DNA of 64,000 nucleotides from assembly GCF_019264375.1 (NCBI RefSeq), contig NZ_JAHVAI010000006.1, forward strand, positions 79,231-143,230, in the 5' to 3' direction. This DNA comes from Sedimentimonas flavescens (GTDB lineage Bacteria > Pseudomonadota > Alphaproteobacteria > Rhodobacterales > Rhodobacteraceae). The position numbers were made by a program, and so were the translations under genes. The notes below the pieces were generated by a model. That model did no database searches and was not told the origin of the DNA. It saw only the letters and a program-made list of their open reading frames with translations. Shown piece by piece: positions 62,584 to 64,000 of this stretch (position 1 is its first letter; the number at the start of each line of letters is the position of its first letter).

Positions 62584-64000
62584 TCAGGCGACCGCGTCGT
62601 AATAGGCTTGCGCCGTGATGTCCGAGCCGTTGTCGCCATCGAAGGCCACGGAGTAGCCGTCGAGTTCGCCGGAATTGTTCCAGCCATCAAGCGCGGCCTG
62701 GATCGCGGCACCGGATTCGTCGATGTCACCATCGCCATCATAATCCAGACCGACGTTCCAGCCGGCGTTACCCTCCTTGCGGTTCGTCGCCGGATTTTGC
62801 TCGAAGTAGTTGAGATAGAGGATCGCCTGGTCGATCCAGTAGGCCACGTCATGACCGTCCTCGGTCGGCGTATCCACCGGATTGCCCGCGAGGTAGTTCA
62901 ACCAAGAGGCCACGAGGCTGCGCTCGACAGTCGATGTCTTGGCATAATCCTGGTTCTTGCCTTTCGATCCGCTCGTTCCGCCCTGCAAGGCGGTGAGCGC
63001 ATCATCCAGAGAGTAATCTATGATATCGACAACGCCGCCATTGGCCGTCGAATCAAAGTGCCATTCGTCATTTTCGTCCATGTCGGTATTCCAGTCACCG
63101 ACCAACAGCGCGGGCTCCCCATTCTTGGTCGGGTAACCGGCCGGATAGCCATTGTCCGCGTAGTTCAGCCAGAACAGGTCGTTCTCGGCGAAGTTCTCGC
63201 CCTGTTTCTCCTCAGTGTTGCCGGTTCCCGGAATGATGCCGTCGTTGTTTTCGATGCCATCCCAGTAGGTCTGACCGAGGTTCGACTGCCAGAAGCCCGG
63301 CGTGCGCACACCCGGTCCGTCGATCATGTCATTGCCGAACCACAGCATCCCGCCGTTGGGCAACTCGTCATAGCTGCTCGGGTCGGCGCTGACCGCTTCG
63401 ATCACGACTTCGCCCGACTCGTCCACGACCACCTTGAAGACACCGTCACCGTTGAGCATGGGCGTCGTCTGCAGCCAGCCGGGTTTCATCACCTCCTTGA
63501 CGAAGTAGGTGCCCAGGTAGAGCCCGTCAAACGACCACGAACCATCCTCACCCGAAACGTCGATCGCCATGACGGCCTCGCCGTTCAGGATGCCGTCGGC
63601 CACCTCGCCATCGTCGAGGATCCCGTTGCCGTTCATGTCTCCGTCGAGATAGAGCTCAATGGTCCAGCCAAGCGCACCCTGTTCGTCTTCATCCCAGGTC
63701 CCGTCACGGTCCTCGTCGAAGAACTTGTAGCCTTCGATGGAGCCGAATTTCGTATTGGCAAAGTCCAGATTGGTCTGGTCGTTACCTGAAGTGCCGACGA
63801 TGTCGTAGCCTGCCATCCCGAGCGTTTGATAATAGCCCGAAGGCAGAACCTCCAGAACCGTCATCCCGTCGTAGCTGTAGTCCAGATCTGTCATCGACCA
63901 AGTGCCATCCGATGCAGTCACCGCGGAATTCTCACCATCGTCAAGTTGGCCGTTGCCGTTGACGTCGATGAAGATCGTCACGCCGCCAAGACCCGTGTCG
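62584..64000 (-). CDS. Large SdrD-like, Asp/Gly-rich probable type I-secreted protein, C-terminal part
   Basis: The frame is open to the right edge, so only the last 472 residues are seen. Residues near the edge form SdrD/Cna-B-like beta repeats with EF-hand-like calcium loops (DVNGNGQLDDGE, DEDRDGTWDEDE, DGDMNGNGILDDGE). A separate C-terminal region begins GPGVRTPGFWQSNLGQTYWD, is rich in Asn/Asp/Trp/Tyr, contains another loop DYDGDGDIDESG and ends AQAYYDAVA. No glycine-rich RTX nonapeptides are visible here. Base composition is less GC-rich than the neighbours, matching the Asp/Asn-rich protein. It is upstream of sapC and the exporter, so export through them is the natural inference. Confidence 0.82.
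   Translation of the reverse strand, partial: DTGLGGVTIFIDVNGNGQLDDGENSAVTASDGTWSMTDLDYSYDGMTVLEVLPSGYYQTLGMAGYDIVGTSGNDQTNLDFANTKFGSIEGYKFFDEDRDGTWDEDEQGALGWTIELYLDGDMNGNGILDDGEVADGILNGEAVMAIDVSGEDGSWSFDGLYLGTYFVKEVMKPGWLQTTPMLNGDGVFKVVVDESGEVVIEAVSADPSSYDELPNGGMLWFGNDMIDGPGVRTPGFWQSNLGQTYWDGIENNDGIIPGTGNTEEKQGENFAENDLFWLNYADNGYPAGYPTKNGEPALLVGDWNTDMDENDEWHFDSTANGGVVDIIDYSLDDALTALQGGTSGSKGKNQDYAKTSTVERSLVASWLNYLAGNPVDTPTEDGHDVAYWIDQAILYLNYFEQNPATNRKEGNAGWNVGLDYDGDGDIDESGAAIQAALDGWNNSGELDGYSVAFDGDNGSDITAQAYYDAVA

Noticed and set aside
1..64000. CRISPR array, tRNA or rRNA genes, insertion sequences or prophage
   Set aside because: No regularly spaced repeats, cloverleaf-like segments, transposase motifs or phage genes were found on reading both strands.

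Overview
The window is high-GC DNA packed with genes. Short 1-4 base overlaps between start and stop codons are common. The content points to an alphaproteobacterium of the Rhodobacterales (Rhodobacteraceae/Paracoccaceae type). The indicators are an aerobic late-cobalt-insertion cobalamin pathway with a BluE-type L-threonine kinase, CtrA-like boxes in front of flagellar genes, a monomeric NADP isocitrate dehydrogenase and a NasS/NasT-controlled assimilatory nitrate system. No rRNA, tRNA, CRISPR array, insertion sequence or phage gene is visible. Species cannot be assigned from the sequence alone.

Layout. 1-1.7 kb: 3' part of icd, closed by a clear intrinsic terminator. 1.7-7.6 kb (minus): flagellar block 1, motB-flgE-flgK-flgL-flgI in transcription order. 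7.7-11.5 kb (plus): pqiA split into two genes, then pqiB and pqiC, an envelope lipid-transport (MCE) system. 11.5-35.7 kb: a nearly complete cobalamin regulon. It contains a cobalamin-riboswitch unit cbtB-cbtA-cobF-flavin reductase (candidate cobR). A long riboswitch-led minus-strand run follows: DUF1636-cobW-cobN-cobG-cobH-cobI-cobJ, then cobL-cobE-cobM-cobB-cobA-DUF1636, with cobK nested on the opposite strand between cobJ and cobL. The plus-strand genes cobO and cobQ come next. A divergent pair of operons ends the region: phosphatase-bluE-cbiB-threonine-phosphate decarboxylase against cobP/U-cobT-cobS. 35.7-38 kb: tex. 38-45.8 kb: flagellar block 2, with fliL, a small membrane protein, a MotE-like protein, motA and an unrecognised 711-residue exported protein on minus, divergent from fliF-fliH-fliN-fliP. 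45.9-56.1 kb (minus): nitrate assimilation, nasT-nasS, an antitermination-type RNA leader, nrtA-nrtB-nrtCD, an FAD oxidoreductase and nasA. 56.3-58.5 kb: an FAH-family hydrolase, an HMA-CDF fused metal transporter and a GNAT acetyltransferase. 58.6-64 kb (minus): a type I secretion locus. In transcription order it is a large SdrD-like protein (cut by the window end), SapC-family protein, ABC exporter and HlyD adaptor.

How the genes work together. The cob genes take uroporphyrinogen III to adenosylcobalamin, with cobalt uptake by CbtAB. The CobS/CobT partners of the CobN chelatase and the lower-ligand enzyme BluB are absent from the window. cobB carries an apparent single-base deletion. The nitrate genes import nitrate and reduce it to nitrite, but no siroheme nitrite reductase is present; the NirB-like protein is only its FAD half. 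NasS/NasT probably control the operon through a two-hairpin leader and terminator between nasS and nrtA. The two flagellar blocks share TTAA-N7-TTAA-like (CtrA-type) promoter elements and look like one regulon that has been physically separated.

The most interesting leads are the secretion locus at the right edge, the 711-residue protein coupled to motA, the truncated NirB-like protein with a terminator-like hairpin inside its tail, the NasT leader, and the antisense nesting of cobK.
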